A stretch of DNA of 55,725 nt from a virus (IMGVR_UViG_3300046001_005126:1-55725); one strand, 5' to 3'. Numbered from the stretch's first letter, positions 47,162-54,889 are shown. Numbers and translations: made by a program. The notes: generated from the letters alone by a model not told the origin.

Positions 47162-47369
47162 GATTTATCGGGGATGGGAGATTCGGGAAGCCGACGTGTA
47201 CTACTTCGACTTCCAGCGTTTTCAGGCAACACAGGTGGGATACGGCGCCTCCTACGAAGGACCAGAGGACGGTTGGGTCGGTTCTGGGCCTGTACTGAAC
47301 GACTCCACGGTGGAGAATCTGAAGAAAGAAATTGACTGCTGGATTGAGGAGAATTCTGATGCTGAATGA
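47154..47369 (+). CDS. Hypothetical protein, 71 aa
   Basis: Eight-base overlap with the previous gene. Tyr/Trp/Glu-rich start (I-E-I-Y-R-G-W-E-I-R-E-A-D-V-Y-Y), acidic end. Unrecognised. Confidence 0.5.
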   Translation: MIEIYRGWEIREADVYYFDFQRFQATQVGYGASYEGPEDGWVGSGPVLNDSTVENLKKEIDCWIEENSDAE

Positions 47370-47583
47370 ACATGATGAATCCGCGTTTCCCGTGGAAGTC
47401 GGACAGACTTGTGATGATCTGCGGGGGATGAGTTTGCTCGATTGGTTTGCAGGACAGGCTTTAACAGGGCTTCTTTCTGATGGCGACCCTGATCCGAGCC
47501 ATTCGGAGTTTGCAACTGGTGCTTATCAAATCGCTGACGCAATGATGAACGAAAGGAAACGACGCAATGACGAACGAAAATAA
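47359..47583 (+). CDS. Small phage protein of the M-S-L-x-D-x-F-A-x-Q-A-L type, 74 aa
   Basis: ATG after GAGGAG. The G-M-S-L-L-D-W-F-A-G-Q-A-L-T-G-L-L motif with a following A-Y-Q-I-A-D-A-M-M helix is common in short phage proteins of unknown function. Overlaps both neighbours. Confidence 0.6.
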   Translation: MLNEHDESAFPVEVGQTCDDLRGMSLLDWFAGQALTGLLSDGDPDPSHSEFATGAYQIADAMMNERKRRNDERK

Positions 47584-48193
47584 GCCGGTATTCACCGGAG
47601 AAGTCGAGGACTGGGTTACGCAGGATGTCCTGCCGCGACGTGTTTCCATCGATGAATATCGGTGGATAATGAGAACAGGAACTGTTTCGTCATGGGGTAT
47701 GACTCTGATTGAACCGAAGATGAGAGACGATATCTCTCACGGGTATATCGACTGCCACGGCGCACGACTGGAAGTCCGCTGCAAACGCAAAGATCACCCT
47801 GTTCTCGGAAAGGTCGGAAGCCGGTTCATCTCACAGCACGAACTGAACGCCGAGCCACGAACTCGTGCATGGACATTCGGGACTCCGGCGCAGACGGGGC
47901 ACTTCCTGATTTCGTTTCTGGATCCTGCTCTTGGAAGTCAGGAAATAGCTGCAACGTCAATCTGGAACGTCAATGAACAGTTCGGAGAAACCAGATTCTG
48001 GTTCATCTACCTCGGGCAAACCTCTGACTTCGCTGATCCTGTTGTCCAGAAGGCTAAGTACACTCTGCTCAGTCACACCGCTGAGCCGTTCTCGAAGTGG
48101 TGCAAAGATCCCGCTGATGTTCAGGAAAAACTGGATCTCGGCTGGATCATCGTCAAAGAACAGGAAATGCAAGTACCGGAGTGGGACCGATGA
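47567..48193 (+). CDS. Hypothetical protein, 208 aa
   Basis: AAGGA precedes the ATG. Mixed alpha/beta composition (R-L-E-V-R-C-K-R-K-D; F-W-F-I-Y-L-G-Q-T-S-D-F), no signal or membrane segment, no motif I recognise. Nothing points to its role beyond the small-gene block. Confidence 0.5.
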   Translation: MTNENKPVFTGEVEDWVTQDVLPRRVSIDEYRWIMRTGTVSSWGMTLIEPKMRDDISHGYIDCHGARLEVRCKRKDHPVLGKVGSRFISQHELNAEPRTRAWTFGTPAQTGHFLISFLDPALGSQEIAATSIWNVNEQFGETRFWFIYLGQTSDFADPVVQKAKYTLLSHTAEPFSKWCKDPADVQEKLDLGWIIVKEQEMQVPEWDR

Positions 48194-48396
48194 GCGTACC
48201 TGATGTCGACAAAGCGTTTGTTGCCGGGATCCTCTTCGGAGGTTTCATCTTTCTGGCCTTCGGTACGATCATCGTTGGTGCAATCAACAGCCAATGGAAA
48301 TCCGAAGCCATCGAACATCAGGCGGCTCGCTACAACGAGTCGTCCGGTGAATTCGAATGGATCGACCCAGAAGTGAAAACGAAGGCCAAGCCATGA
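48190..48396 (+). CDS. Small membrane protein, 68 aa
   Basis: ATG overlapping the previous stop. One membrane segment (F-V-A-G-I-L-F-G-G-F-I-F-L-A-F-G-T-I-I-V, about 10-30), acidic cytoplasmic-type end. Function unknown. Confidence 0.55.
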   Translation: MSVPDVDKAFVAGILFGGFIFLAFGTIIVGAINSQWKSEAIEHQAARYNESSGEFEWIDPEVKTKAKP

Positions 48397-48602
48397 GTCT
48401 CCACGATGCCTCTGAGTGCCCAGCGACCGGAAAACGTCGCTGGGGTACTCGTCCCAAAGCTGTCACCGAACTCCGGCTCATTCAGGGACGATCCCGACGC
48501 GGATGCGTCCCGCAACGAGTCTACTTCTGCAAAATGTGTAACGGGTGGCATCTCACCCACGAAGCCAAACATCGGCCTCTGAAGGATCTGGAAAATGACT
48601 GA
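48393..48602 (+). CDS. Hypothetical C-x-x-C protein, 69 aa
   Basis: ATG overlapping the previous stop. Two Cys pairs (S-E-C-P, then F-C-K-M-C-N-G-W-H-L-T-H) suggest a zinc knuckle. Basic. Function unknown. Confidence 0.55.
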   Translation: MSLHDASECPATGKRRWGTRPKAVTELRLIQGRSRRGCVPQRVYFCKMCNGWHLTHEAKHRPLKDLEND

Positions 48603-48873
48603 GAAACAGTTTCCTCATGACAATTTCGAACACGCAGACAACAGAATCATGAAAGACCTTCACAGGTCGCCTCGAGTGATTGTTGTGGAGGAATGGCGAG
48701 ACGGGCAGTGTTCGTTCGGTGAGCTTAGTTCGGACGGACATGTCGAAGATACGACACTCATCGGCAAAGTGCTGGAATACGCAGAACGGCGACTCAAGCT
48801 GGATATTCTCGCCGGTCAGTTTGAAGTCGACGGCATCAAGTATGTGTTTGTTGGGCAAAGAGCGAAGGAGTAA
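48595..48873 (+). CDS. Hypothetical protein, 92 aa
   Basis: Eight-base overlap with the previous gene. Charged N-terminus, then a beta-alpha-beta-like segment (R-V-I-V-V-E-E-W, then Y-V-F-V-G-Q-R). Next to a DNA methylase; no motif recognised. Confidence 0.5.
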   Translation: MTEKQFPHDNFEHADNRIMKDLHRSPRVIVVEEWRDGQCSFGELSSDGHVEDTTLIGKVLEYAERRLKLDILAGQFEVDGIKYVFVGQRAKE

Positions 48874-48877
48874 TCTG

Positions 48878-49693
48878 ATGGGCGATTTAACTCAACCGCT
48901 GAAGTGGCATGGAGGCAAGGGTGCCTTCAATGGCAAACTTGCCAAGTGGATTATCTCACTCATGCCGTCTCACCTGCACTACGTCGAACCATACTTTGGC
49001 GGAGGCGCTGTCCTCCTGCACAAAGACCCTGAAGGAGTTTCGGAAGTCGTCAATGATCTCGATAAAGATCTCACCAACTTCTGGCGTGTGCTGGCGCAGA
49101 CTCCTGACCGAATGCTGCGGGCTCTCTGGGGGGCTCCGTTCTCCGAAGTGGAATTCGACAATGCCGTCAAAGATCTCGCCGATTCTGATGCTGTGCGAAG
49201 GGCGACAGCGTTCTTTATCCGCTGCCGACAGTCCCGCCAAGGACTCCAGAAGGACTTCGCAACTCTCAGCCGCAACCGGACGCGAGGTGGCATGAACGAA
49301 CAAGTCTCCGCCTGGTTGACTGCAGTCGACGGATTACCAGATGTGCATGAGCGACTGAAGCGGGTCGTTGTCCTGAACCGCGATGCACTGGATGTGATTA
49401 AGCAGCAGGATAGCGAGAATACCTGCTTCTACCTCGATCCTCCGTACCTTCATGGCACGAGAGTCACCACGAAGGACTATAAGCATGAGATGACGATTCA
49501 CGACCATGCCGACTTGCACCGATGCCTCTTCAAGATCAAAGGAAAGTTCCTGCTGAGCGGATATCCGCACGAATTGTACGACAAAGGCGCAATTGCCGGT
49601 GGCTGGAAGCGTCATGAGTTCAAAATCGCGAACAATGCCAGTGGAGCCGACGTAAAAGAGATCAAAACTGAGTGCGTTTGGACAAACTTCTGA
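48878..49693 (+). CDS. Dam-type DNA adenine methyltransferase
   Basis: 271 residues. L-K-W-H-G-G-K-G near 8-15 and Y-F-G-G-G-A-V-L near 39-46 are the SAM-binding end of Dam-like (D12 class) enzymes, and D-P-P-Y near 187 is the catalytic motif. The ATG at 48878 follows AAGGAG. N6-adenine methylation protects phage DNA from host restriction or marks it for repair. No matching endonuclease lies next to it. Confidence 0.9.
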   Translation: MGDLTQPLKWHGGKGAFNGKLAKWIISLMPSHLHYVEPYFGGGAVLLHKDPEGVSEVVNDLDKDLTNFWRVLAQTPDRMLRALWGAPFSEVEFDNAVKDLADSDAVRRATAFFIRCRQSRQGLQKDFATLSRNRTRGGMNEQVSAWLTAVDGLPDVHERLKRVVVLNRDALDVIKQQDSENTCFYLDPPYLHGTRVTTKDYKHEMTIHDHADLHRCLFKIKGKFLLSGYPHELYDKGAIAGGWKRHEFKIANNASGADVKEIKTECVWTNF

Positions 49694-49704
49694 AGGAAAT
49701 GACC

Positions 49705-50268
49705 ATGGGCGAAATGACGTACAACAAACTCTCCGGATGGGTCAAAGTCGACGGAGTTCGCGTTGGACAAAACCGACCGACGGGCAGAGTGCTTCGTATT
49801 CCGATGGAACAGAAGTATCAGGGACTTCCGGCACACAAAGTCGTGAAGGAAGAACTCTGGATCTGGGAAAACGAAACCGCAATGGCGCCCGTCGGTGATA
49901 TTGTGCATCTGAATGGCGATCCGTTCGATAATCGATGGCGGAACCTGCGGGATCAGGACGGGTTGGAGGTTGAGGCGAAGGATGAACAGTGGCTCCGGTT
50001 CTTCCTGAGGTTGGCGTCCGGAGCGATGGCTGTCGAGTATCTGCAGAAGACCGGACAGCTCGTCGATAACTCCGACGGCGAAGAGCGTGGGCGGAATGTT
50101 GTGAAGATGGTCGATGACAGGCCGGTCGTCTTCTGGGCCGGTGAATGGTTCGCTGCGGAGGATGTCGCGTATTTTTTGGCGACTGGCGTTTGGCCGGAAC
50201 GCGGGGTTCGGCAGGTTAACGGAGAGTTTTGCGATCTTAGGTTGGCGAATTTGAGGAGGATTGTGTGA
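49705..50268 (+). CDS. Protein with HNH_3-like repeats, 187 aa
   Basis: Two copies of the N-x-D-x-x-D-N-R-x-x-N-L-R type element: V-H-L-N-G-D-P-F-D-N-R-W-R-N-L-R near 72-87 and V-N-G-E-F-C-D-L-R-L-A-N-L-R near 171-184. The first keeps His and the Asn/Asp set, the second has lost the His. No AP2 domain. Start at 49705 rather than 49699 from spacing to AAGGA. It may be a DNA-binding or degenerate endonuclease protein. Confidence 0.55.
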   Translation: MGEMTYNKLSGWVKVDGVRVGQNRPTGRVLRIPMEQKYQGLPAHKVVKEELWIWENETAMAPVGDIVHLNGDPFDNRWRNLRDQDGLEVEAKDEQWLRFFLRLASGAMAVEYLQKTGQLVDNSDGEERGRNVVKMVDDRPVVFWAGEWFAAEDVAYFLATGVWPERGVRQVNGEFCDLRLANLRRIV

Positions 50269-50423
50269 TGAAGTGGCTCCTTCGGGAACTCGCTATCCTT
50301 GTCATCAGCGTTGTTATTCTTGTGCCGCTGCTGCTCGTCATCGCTGCCTGTGTTCCTTTTGCGGCGATGTGGGCGATGATGTTCGATTGGGATCTGAAGG
50401 AGGAGATTATCCGTGAGAAATAG
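50268..50423 (+). CDS. Small membrane protein, 51 aa
   Basis: ATG one base into the previous stop (TGATG). A single strong membrane helix (L-A-I-L-V-I-S-V-V-I-L-V-P-L-L-L-V-I-A-A) and a charged end D-L-K-E-E-I-I-R-E-K. Function unknown. Confidence 0.55.
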   Translation: MKWLLRELAILVISVVILVPLLLVIAACVPFAAMWAMMFDWDLKEEIIREK

Positions 50424-50724
50424 TTCCATGAACTCTTCTGCTGCCTCGATATCAGCGGAGGTCGCTGGCGTGACTCTTAGCGATTGGCTCCGGGTGCAGT
50501 GTGGCAGCGAAGGAATGCTGTGGCAGGAACTGATCTACTGCTCCTGGCCTGAGTCGTTTGCGAATACCTCCGGGCCGTTCTTTGGGATCGGAGGACAATC
50601 GATAACAACCTTCCGCATGGAAGCGTGGTGCTGGGAACAGTGGGCTGTGATCTTTTGTAATGGTCGGTTTGTGAAGTGTGGTGAATTTCAGATTCAGGCT
50701 GAATGGGAAGGGAGAGGGAAATGA
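50413..50724 (+). CDS. Hypothetical protein, 103 aa (GTG start)
   Basis: GTG start overlapping the membrane-protein gene by eleven bases, with AAGGAGGAG upstream. Trp/Cys-rich (W-C-W-E-Q-W-A-V-I-F-C). Unrecognised. Confidence 0.5.
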   Translation: MRNSSMNSSAASISAEVAGVTLSDWLRVQCGSEGMLWQELIYCSWPESFANTSGPFFGIGGQSITTFRMEAWCWEQWAVIFCNGRFVKCGEFQIQAEWEGRGK

Positions 50725-50969
50725 CGGTTTATTACGTTGAACTTTACGCAGAATTCAAAGAACAAGTGATTACCGCTCTTGTGCAAAAACACATGATTCA
50801 GCAAGTGACGTTCGATCGGGATGGCTACATGACAATCAGTGACCTGATCCCGAAGTCACTGAATAAGAAAATTATTCTCGCCGCAGTAACGTGGAATGAG
50901 GCAATCGGCGATGCCAGAGACAAACTACAAAAACTTGTGATCGAACTCGGAAAGAATGAGTCACCCTAA
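50721..50969 (+). CDS. Hypothetical protein, 82 aa
   Basis: ATGA overlap. Starts with M-T-V-Y-Y-V-E-L-Y-A-E-F-K-E, a compact alpha/beta look, and ends in a helix. The stop overlaps the helicase start. Unknown function. Confidence 0.5.
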   Translation: MTVYYVELYAEFKEQVITALVQKHMIQQVTFDRDGYMTISDLIPKSLNKKIILAAVTWNEAIGDARDKLQKLVIELGKNESP

Positions 50970-53185
50970 TGGTAGAGACGCATGTTGTAGTAGGTATAGC
51001 AGGCGCTGGAAAGACACAAAAAGGAATGGAAGTCCTTGAGGAGCGTCTTCGTGGCGGTCTGAAGTGGCATCAGGTGGGATATAGTAGTTTCAGTCGATCC
51101 GCGTGTCTCGAAGCGGCTCAGAGGGCCTCTCGGCTCACTGGCGTCGATTGTGATCGATTGCAGAAGGAAGGTTTCTTCAGAACGATACATTCTTCGGTTC
51201 TACGCTTGTTGGGACTGGATCCAAAGTGTATCTTGGATCACGACTCGGCTGAAGGCCGGAAGTTTATGACGGAAGTTCTCGGGGCTCCCAGAGGTGGTGA
51301 GACTGGAACTCTGTCGGCAAAAATTGATGATGCATTGAACTGGTGGGATCTGACGCGGGCTCGACTGACCCGTCTAAAACAGATCGATGACCCCGTAGGG
51401 GTATACAAAACCAGCGATCACCCTGATCACCCAAGATCAGCCTCCGTGCGCCCGCATTTTGGGGTGGGCGCACGCACTTTTTCCAATGAAAACACAGGGT
51501 TTTCTGAAGCTCCGAATAATATTCTACCTATAGGAGGTATTTTTAATTCAGAATTATCCCTACATGCTCCTATACGCGAAATTGTTTTTCCGGGTGAGCG
51601 AGGTGTAACATGTGATAAAAAATGGCCTTATATGCAGGATATTTTACGTTCAGGCACTGGGTGGCGGTTGGGTGGCGGTGGGTCTGCAGGTGAGCGCAAA
51701 AACGGCGAAATAAGGCCAGATTGCGATAAGATGCGTAGCTTTGGAGAGATAGTGACAAAATACGAGACTCAGAAGCGAGTCTGGGGGAAGCTGGACTTTT
51801 GTGACCTGCTGTTCAAGTATGCAGGTCTTCGAGTCGACGAGAACCTCGAGTTTCAGGAAACGTACCCGGAAGGATCTGTTCCGGCTGAAATTGATTTGTG
51901 GATCATCGACGAGTTTCAGGATTGCTCGAGCATCTTGGATCGCTGCTGCCAGAGGCTCGCAGAGGCTGCTAGAGAGCTTTGGCTGCTCGGGGACGTATAT
52001 CAGTCCGTCTACGGATTCAGTGGCTCTGAGTGGCAAATAATGCGATCAAGGGAGTTGCAGGCCAAAGAAGAAGGAAAACGTGTAGTTCTGAACAGGTCTT
52101 GGAGGAATCCGGAACCAGTGATTGAGTGGGGCGAAGACATCCTGAGGAGAGATCCGCAGTATGAGTCAAGGGAGGCGGTTAGCGAGACTGGAGAAGGAAC
52201 CACTGGTTTGGTGGAATGGAAGGAATTAGTAAGATTACTGCCGCTGCTGGTGAATTCAGACACGATGGTCCTGAGTCGCACATGGTTTAACCTTGGGAAG
52301 GTTACGCAGTTTCTGGACTCTGCGGGGATTCCGTGGAAGTCGATTCAGGAGAAGATGAAGTCTCGATGGGAATCGCCGGTCCAGATTGCCTTCGTGCTGG
52401 TGATGAGGGATTTGAGGGACGGGAAGAGGATCTCAGAACAGGACTGGCGGAGAGTCACCGAGGAACTCCCTCAGAAGATGGATGGGAAGGAATTGTTCGT
52501 CCGTGGGGCGAAGGCGAAGTGGAAGAAGACCGAATGCAGCCAGGAGTTGAAGCGGACGTTGGATGAACTCGAGGAGTGGGGCGCTGGGCCGGAGTTTGCA
52601 GAGTTCATCAGGAGTGAGCGATGGCGAGTCGACAAGGTACTGCTGCTGGATCAGGCAATCGACCGATTCGGAATCGACTGCGTCAGAGATCCCGGGCTGC
52701 GACTGGGATCCTGTCACTCAGCGAAAGGACTCGGCGCTCGAAATGTGTTCGTGCTTGCCTCGAGTACTGAGAAGGCATCAGGGGCTGCAGTGGACTTCTA
52801 TGAAGACCTGTTCCTGAAGTATGTTGCCATTACCAGAACCAGAGAGAACTACAGACTGGTGGTCGACCAGATGGACTTGGCGCGAGGAAAGCCGATGTTC
52901 TGGGCGGCTCCAAAGGGATTCAGAGAGTTCATCAGCTTGCCGGAAGGAGCGTTTCGTGAAAGAGAGCGACATACAGACGAAGATTTTGAGATGGGCGGAG
53001 AAGTTGCCGGAAGTCTGGATCGTGAAGTATCCGGGGGGAACCTACGGTCGGAAGGGAGTCCCGGATCTGCTGCTGTCAGTGAAGGGGAAGTTCCTCGCGA
53101 TCGAGGTGAAAAAACCCGGAGGAAAACCGACTCAGATGCAGTTGATGGAGCAGGAGAAGATTCGTATGACTGGATCTCGATCTGA
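50969..53185 (+). CDS. UvrD-like superfamily 1 helicase with in-frame insertion
   Basis: 738 residues. Motif I G-I-A-G-A-G-K-T (9-16), F-F-R-T-I-H-S (Ia) near 68, motif II I-I-D-E-F-Q-D near 312, motif III V-Y-G-F-S-G-S near 349, and late H-S-A-K-G-L-G (V) near 582 and V-A-I-T-R-T-R-E-N (VI) near 618. It unwinds DNA in replication or repair. Residues about 142-252 are an AT-rich insertion unlike helicases of this class. The last 77 codons overlap the VRR-NUC gene in another frame and have a noncoding-like composition. Confidence 0.88.
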   Translation: MVETHVVVGIAGAGKTQKGMEVLEERLRGGLKWHQVGYSSFSRSACLEAAQRASRLTGVDCDRLQKEGFFRTIHSSVLRLLGLDPKCILDHDSAEGRKFMTEVLGAPRGGETGTLSAKIDDALNWWDLTRARLTRLKQIDDPVGVYKTSDHPDHPRSASVRPHFGVGARTFSNENTGFSEAPNNILPIGGIFNSELSLHAPIREIVFPGERGVTCDKKWPYMQDILRSGTGWRLGGGGSAGERKNGEIRPDCDKMRSFGEIVTKYETQKRVWGKLDFCDLLFKYAGLRVDENLEFQETYPEGSVPAEIDLWIIDEFQDCSSILDRCCQRLAEAARELWLLGDVYQSVYGFSGSEWQIMRSRELQAKEEGKRVVLNRSWRNPEPVIEWGEDILRRDPQYESREAVSETGEGTTGLVEWKELVRLLPLLVNSDTMVLSRTWFNLGKVTQFLDSAGIPWKSIQEKMKSRWESPVQIAFVLVMRDLRDGKRISEQDWRRVTEELPQKMDGKELFVRGAKAKWKKTECSQELKRTLDELEEWGAGPEFAEFIRSERWRVDKVLLLDQAIDRFGIDCVRDPGLRLGSCHSAKGLGARNVFVLASSTEKASGAAVDFYEDLFLKYVAITRTRENYRLVVDQMDLARGKPMFWAAPKGFREFISLPEGAFRERERHTDEDFEMGGEVAGSLDREVSGGNLRSEGSPGSAAVSEGEVPRDRGEKTRRKTDSDAVDGAGEDSYDWISI
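51390..51735 (+). other. AT-rich in-frame insertion inside the helicase gene
   Basis: Codon use and base make-up change abruptly here. It holds an 8-bp GC stem (GTGCGCCC about 51446-51453, GGGCGCAC about 51467-51474) soon followed by CTTTTTCC, and an AT-rich half with no regular codon pattern, yet no stop over about 110 codons. It separates L-T-R-L-K-Q-I-D-D from the F-G-E-I-V helix, which are near neighbours in related helicases. Edges approximate. Might be a mobile palindromic element or an intron-like sequence. Confidence 0.6.
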
Positions 53186-53246
53186 GATCGTTGAGAGCTT
53201 TGTTGAGGCGAAGTTGATTATTTTGGAGGTGTTGAATGGTGAGTAA
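52956..53246 (+). CDS. VRR-NUC domain nuclease
   Basis: 96 residues, GTG start with AAGGAG nine bases before. G-V-P-D-L-L-L near 37, then A-I-E-V-K-K-P-G-G-K-P-T near 52-63, is the restriction-like PD-(D/E)xK core of VRR-NUC proteins. The N-terminus S-D-I-Q-T-K-I-L-R-W also fits. These small enzymes act on branched DNA with phage helicases. It shares 230 bases with the end of the helicase frame. Confidence 0.88.
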   Translation: MKESDIQTKILRWAEKLPEVWIVKYPGGTYGRKGVPDLLLSVKGKFLAIEVKKPGGKPTQMQLMEQEKIRMTGSRSEIVESFVEAKLIILEVLNGE

Positions 53247-53640
53247 ACCAAATGTTCCTGCTGATGGGCTGAAGTGGATTGCATCGCGAAGTCACTTCAA
53301 GGTCTGGATAAAGGTGCTGAATGGGCACAAATTTGTCGGATGCTTCAAAACATTCGAAGATGCTTACGCTGCCAGAAAACAGGCGACTATCGAATATCTT
53401 GAGAAAAGAAGTCTCACTGGAGAGCGTAGGACACTTCAAAAACCAGTAAAAAACAGCAAGAGCGGAGTCACTGGAGTGAGATGGAACGAAAAAAGGCAGA
53501 GATGGCAAGCATTAGTGAAGGTTGACAAGAAACAGATCCATCTCGGGTTCTTCGTCGAGAAGGACGCTGCCATTGCTGCGAGACAAGCAGCCAACGTAAA
53601 GTACGGGTTCTTTCCCAGTGAGAAGACCGGAGAAAAATGA
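53236..53640 (+). CDS. Tandem AP2-domain protein without HNH, 134 aa
   Basis: Two AP2-like units: residues about 13-60 (W-I-K-V-L-N-G-H-K-F-V-G-C-F-K-T-F-E-D-A-Y-A) and 75-128 (G-V-T-G-V-R-W-N, then I-H-L-G-F-F-V-E-K-D-A-A). No I-D-H-x-N-G-D core, so it is a DNA-binding relative of the HNH-AP2 genes that lost or never had the nuclease. Overlaps the genes on both sides. Confidence 0.8.
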   Translation: MVSKPNVPADGLKWIASRSHFKVWIKVLNGHKFVGCFKTFEDAYAARKQATIEYLEKRSLTGERRTLQKPVKNSKSGVTGVRWNEKRQRWQALVKVDKKQIHLGFFVEKDAAIAARQAANVKYGFFPSEKTGEK

Positions 53641-53972
53641 TGGATTCCCTGAACGACCTGTCTAACTATCGAACCGTCGGCTTAATGGGGCGGCTCATGA
53701 AACAGGGGAAACGCTGGGAAACCACGCCGGAGATCAGGAATAAGTCGCTTGAATTGATCGGCGATGTGATTGATGACTCGAGCGAAAACGTCGCAAACCG
53801 CCTGAAAGCCGTCGATCTGCTGCTGAAGTGCGAAGCCCAGAATATGCTGGATGACAAGGTGTCGCTTGAGTTGGCTGGCGGCGGCGGAGAGGTGGAACAG
53901 CCGAAGGTTATTCTTATCTTGCCGCCGAATAATTCGGAGACTTCTGCTACTGTGGGTGAGTTCGGCGCATGA
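53637..53972 (+). CDS. Hypothetical protein, small-terminase-like, 111 aa
   Basis: A helical core (R-W-E-T-T-P-E-I-R-N-K-S-L-E-L-I-G-D-V-I then N-R-L-K-A-V-D-L-L-L-K-C-E-A-Q-N-M) followed by a Gly-rich linker and a beta end. The helix order and the K-x-x-x-L-L-x-x-E-x-Q-N-M end recall proteins near terminases in some planctomycetal phages, but it lies about 5 kb (circular) before TerL, so small terminase is only a guess. Starts 53637 or 53640. Confidence 0.45.
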   Translation: MMDSLNDLSNYRTVGLMGRLMKQGKRWETTPEIRNKSLELIGDVIDDSSENVANRLKAVDLLLKCEAQNMLDDKVSLELAGGGGEVEQPKVILILPPNNSETSATVGEFGA

Positions 53973-53998
53973 AAAAACCCGAGTGATGAGTTCGGGTT
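53972..53998 (-). terminator. Terminator read leftward
   Basis: AACCCGA (53976-53982) and TCGGGTT (53992-53998) pair; six As on the left make a T-run on the minus strand. It is placed to end a minus-strand gene at 54019; in the plus direction it follows the stop at 53972 but lacks a T-run. Confidence 0.6.
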
Positions 53999-54018
53999 CA
54001 GTGAATTCAGTGTGATGA

Positions 54019-54225
54019 CTAACTCAACGAATCAAAGCTAATCCCTGGCGACTCTTGCCTCCGGGGAACAGGGGCATCCCATGGGAATCCGTGGGTCCGG
54101 CGATAGAAGTGCAACAACGCCGTTTTGTCGTTCGGGCATTCTGCCATAACGCCGAAACAATGCAAGCGAAGAATCCGACGTGCCTCTGCTGCTACCTTGC
54201 ACACCGGAGCATCAGGTGGTAGCAT
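54019..54225 (-). CDS. Possible minus-strand small protein, 68 aa
   Basis: The only long frame in the 270-base gap between 53972 and 54243, with a matching leftward terminator just beyond its stop. The protein has C-K-V-A-A-E-A-R-R-I-L-R-L-H-C-F and R-R-T-H-G-F-P-W-D segments. No ribosome site is visible. It may be real or chance. Confidence 0.35.
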   Translation of the reverse strand: MLPPDAPVCKVAAEARRILRLHCFGVMAECPNDKTALLHFYRRTHGFPWDAPVPRRQESPGISFDSLS

Positions 54226-54242
54226 CCCGCAAGGAGGCTACT

Positions 54243-54710
54243 ATGATTTCGATTGAGACACTTCGTGAAAAGTATTCGTACAACCCTGAGACCGGCGAGA
54301 TCAGGAATCGCAAACTGGGATTCGCGATTACGAATCGATGCAAGAACCGCAACACACACTATCAGTATCTGAAGGTTGGCGAATCGATAGTTTCAGCTCA
54401 TCGCGCAGCCTGGGCTATGCATCATGGAGAGTGGCCGAACGGTCAGATTGATCATCGAGACGGCGATGGAATGAACAACCGGATCGACAATCTCAGAGAT
54501 GCTACGCACTCGCAGAACCAGAGGAATCAGCGACTCCACGCAAGGAATAAGACCGGGGTTCGCGGTGTCTGCCTCTGCAAGAGGACTGGCAGATGGCAGG
54601 CACTGATATGGGATGGAAACGGGAAGAGGGTTTTCATCGGTCGCTTCGAGACCATTGAAGCCGCCGCTGCTGCTCGCAAAGAAGCTGAGTTGAAGTATTG
54701 GGTCGAGTGA
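54243..54710 (+). CDS. HNH-AP2 homing-type endonuclease
   Basis: 155 residues, ATG after AAGGAGG. H-R-A-A-W-A-M-H-H-G-E-W near 56, I-D-H-R-D-G-D-G-M-N-N-R-I-D-N-L-R near 75-91 (HNH_3), then T-G-V-R-G-V-C-L and I-G-R-F-E-T-I-E-A-A (AP2) to the end. It is the last gene before the origin-like region and is not coupled to a neighbour, unlike the other copies. Confidence 0.9.
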   Translation: MISIETLREKYSYNPETGEIRNRKLGFAITNRCKNRNTHYQYLKVGESIVSAHRAAWAMHHGEWPNGQIDHRDGDGMNNRIDNLRDATHSQNQRNQRLHARNKTGVRGVCLCKRTGRWQALIWDGNGKRVFIGRFETIEAAAAARKEAELKYWVE

Positions 54711-54779
54711 CCTGCATCTGCTGCCGACCTGCCTCTGCTGGTGACCCGCCTCTGCTGCTGACCCGCCTCTGCTGCTGGG
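54709..54779 (+). repeat. Four 17-bp direct repeats (iteron-like)
   Basis: Four head-to-tail copies of GAC-C-Y-GCMTCTGCTG-plus-two-bases, the last two identical (GACCCGCCTCTGCTGCT). They start at the HNH stop and end 22 bases before the palindrome cluster. Arrays of this size beside an AT-rich segment are typical of initiator-binding iterons. A slippage-born repeat is the alternative. Confidence 0.6.
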
Positions 54780-54800
54780 CCGTGAATCCCGGCCCATACC

Positions 54801-54889
54801 GGACAACCGGATATCCTTGTATTAATACAAACATATCTTTTTGTATTAATACAAAAAGACAAAGATATCCGATTTTCGGCTGTCCTTAT
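54801..54889. other. Nested palindromes in AT-rich DNA (candidate origin or operator)
   Basis: Two copies of the perfect 14-bp palindrome TTGTATTAATACAA (54817-54830, 54841-54854), the second extending to 22 bp (54837-54858). They are enclosed by GGATATC (54809-54815) and GATATCC (54864-54870) and an outer imperfect pair GGACA..CCG / CGG.TGTCC. Together with the 17-bp repeats this resembles a replication origin; a dimeric repressor operator is also possible. The further 50 bases to the promoter are AT-rich with no gene. Confidence 0.6.
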
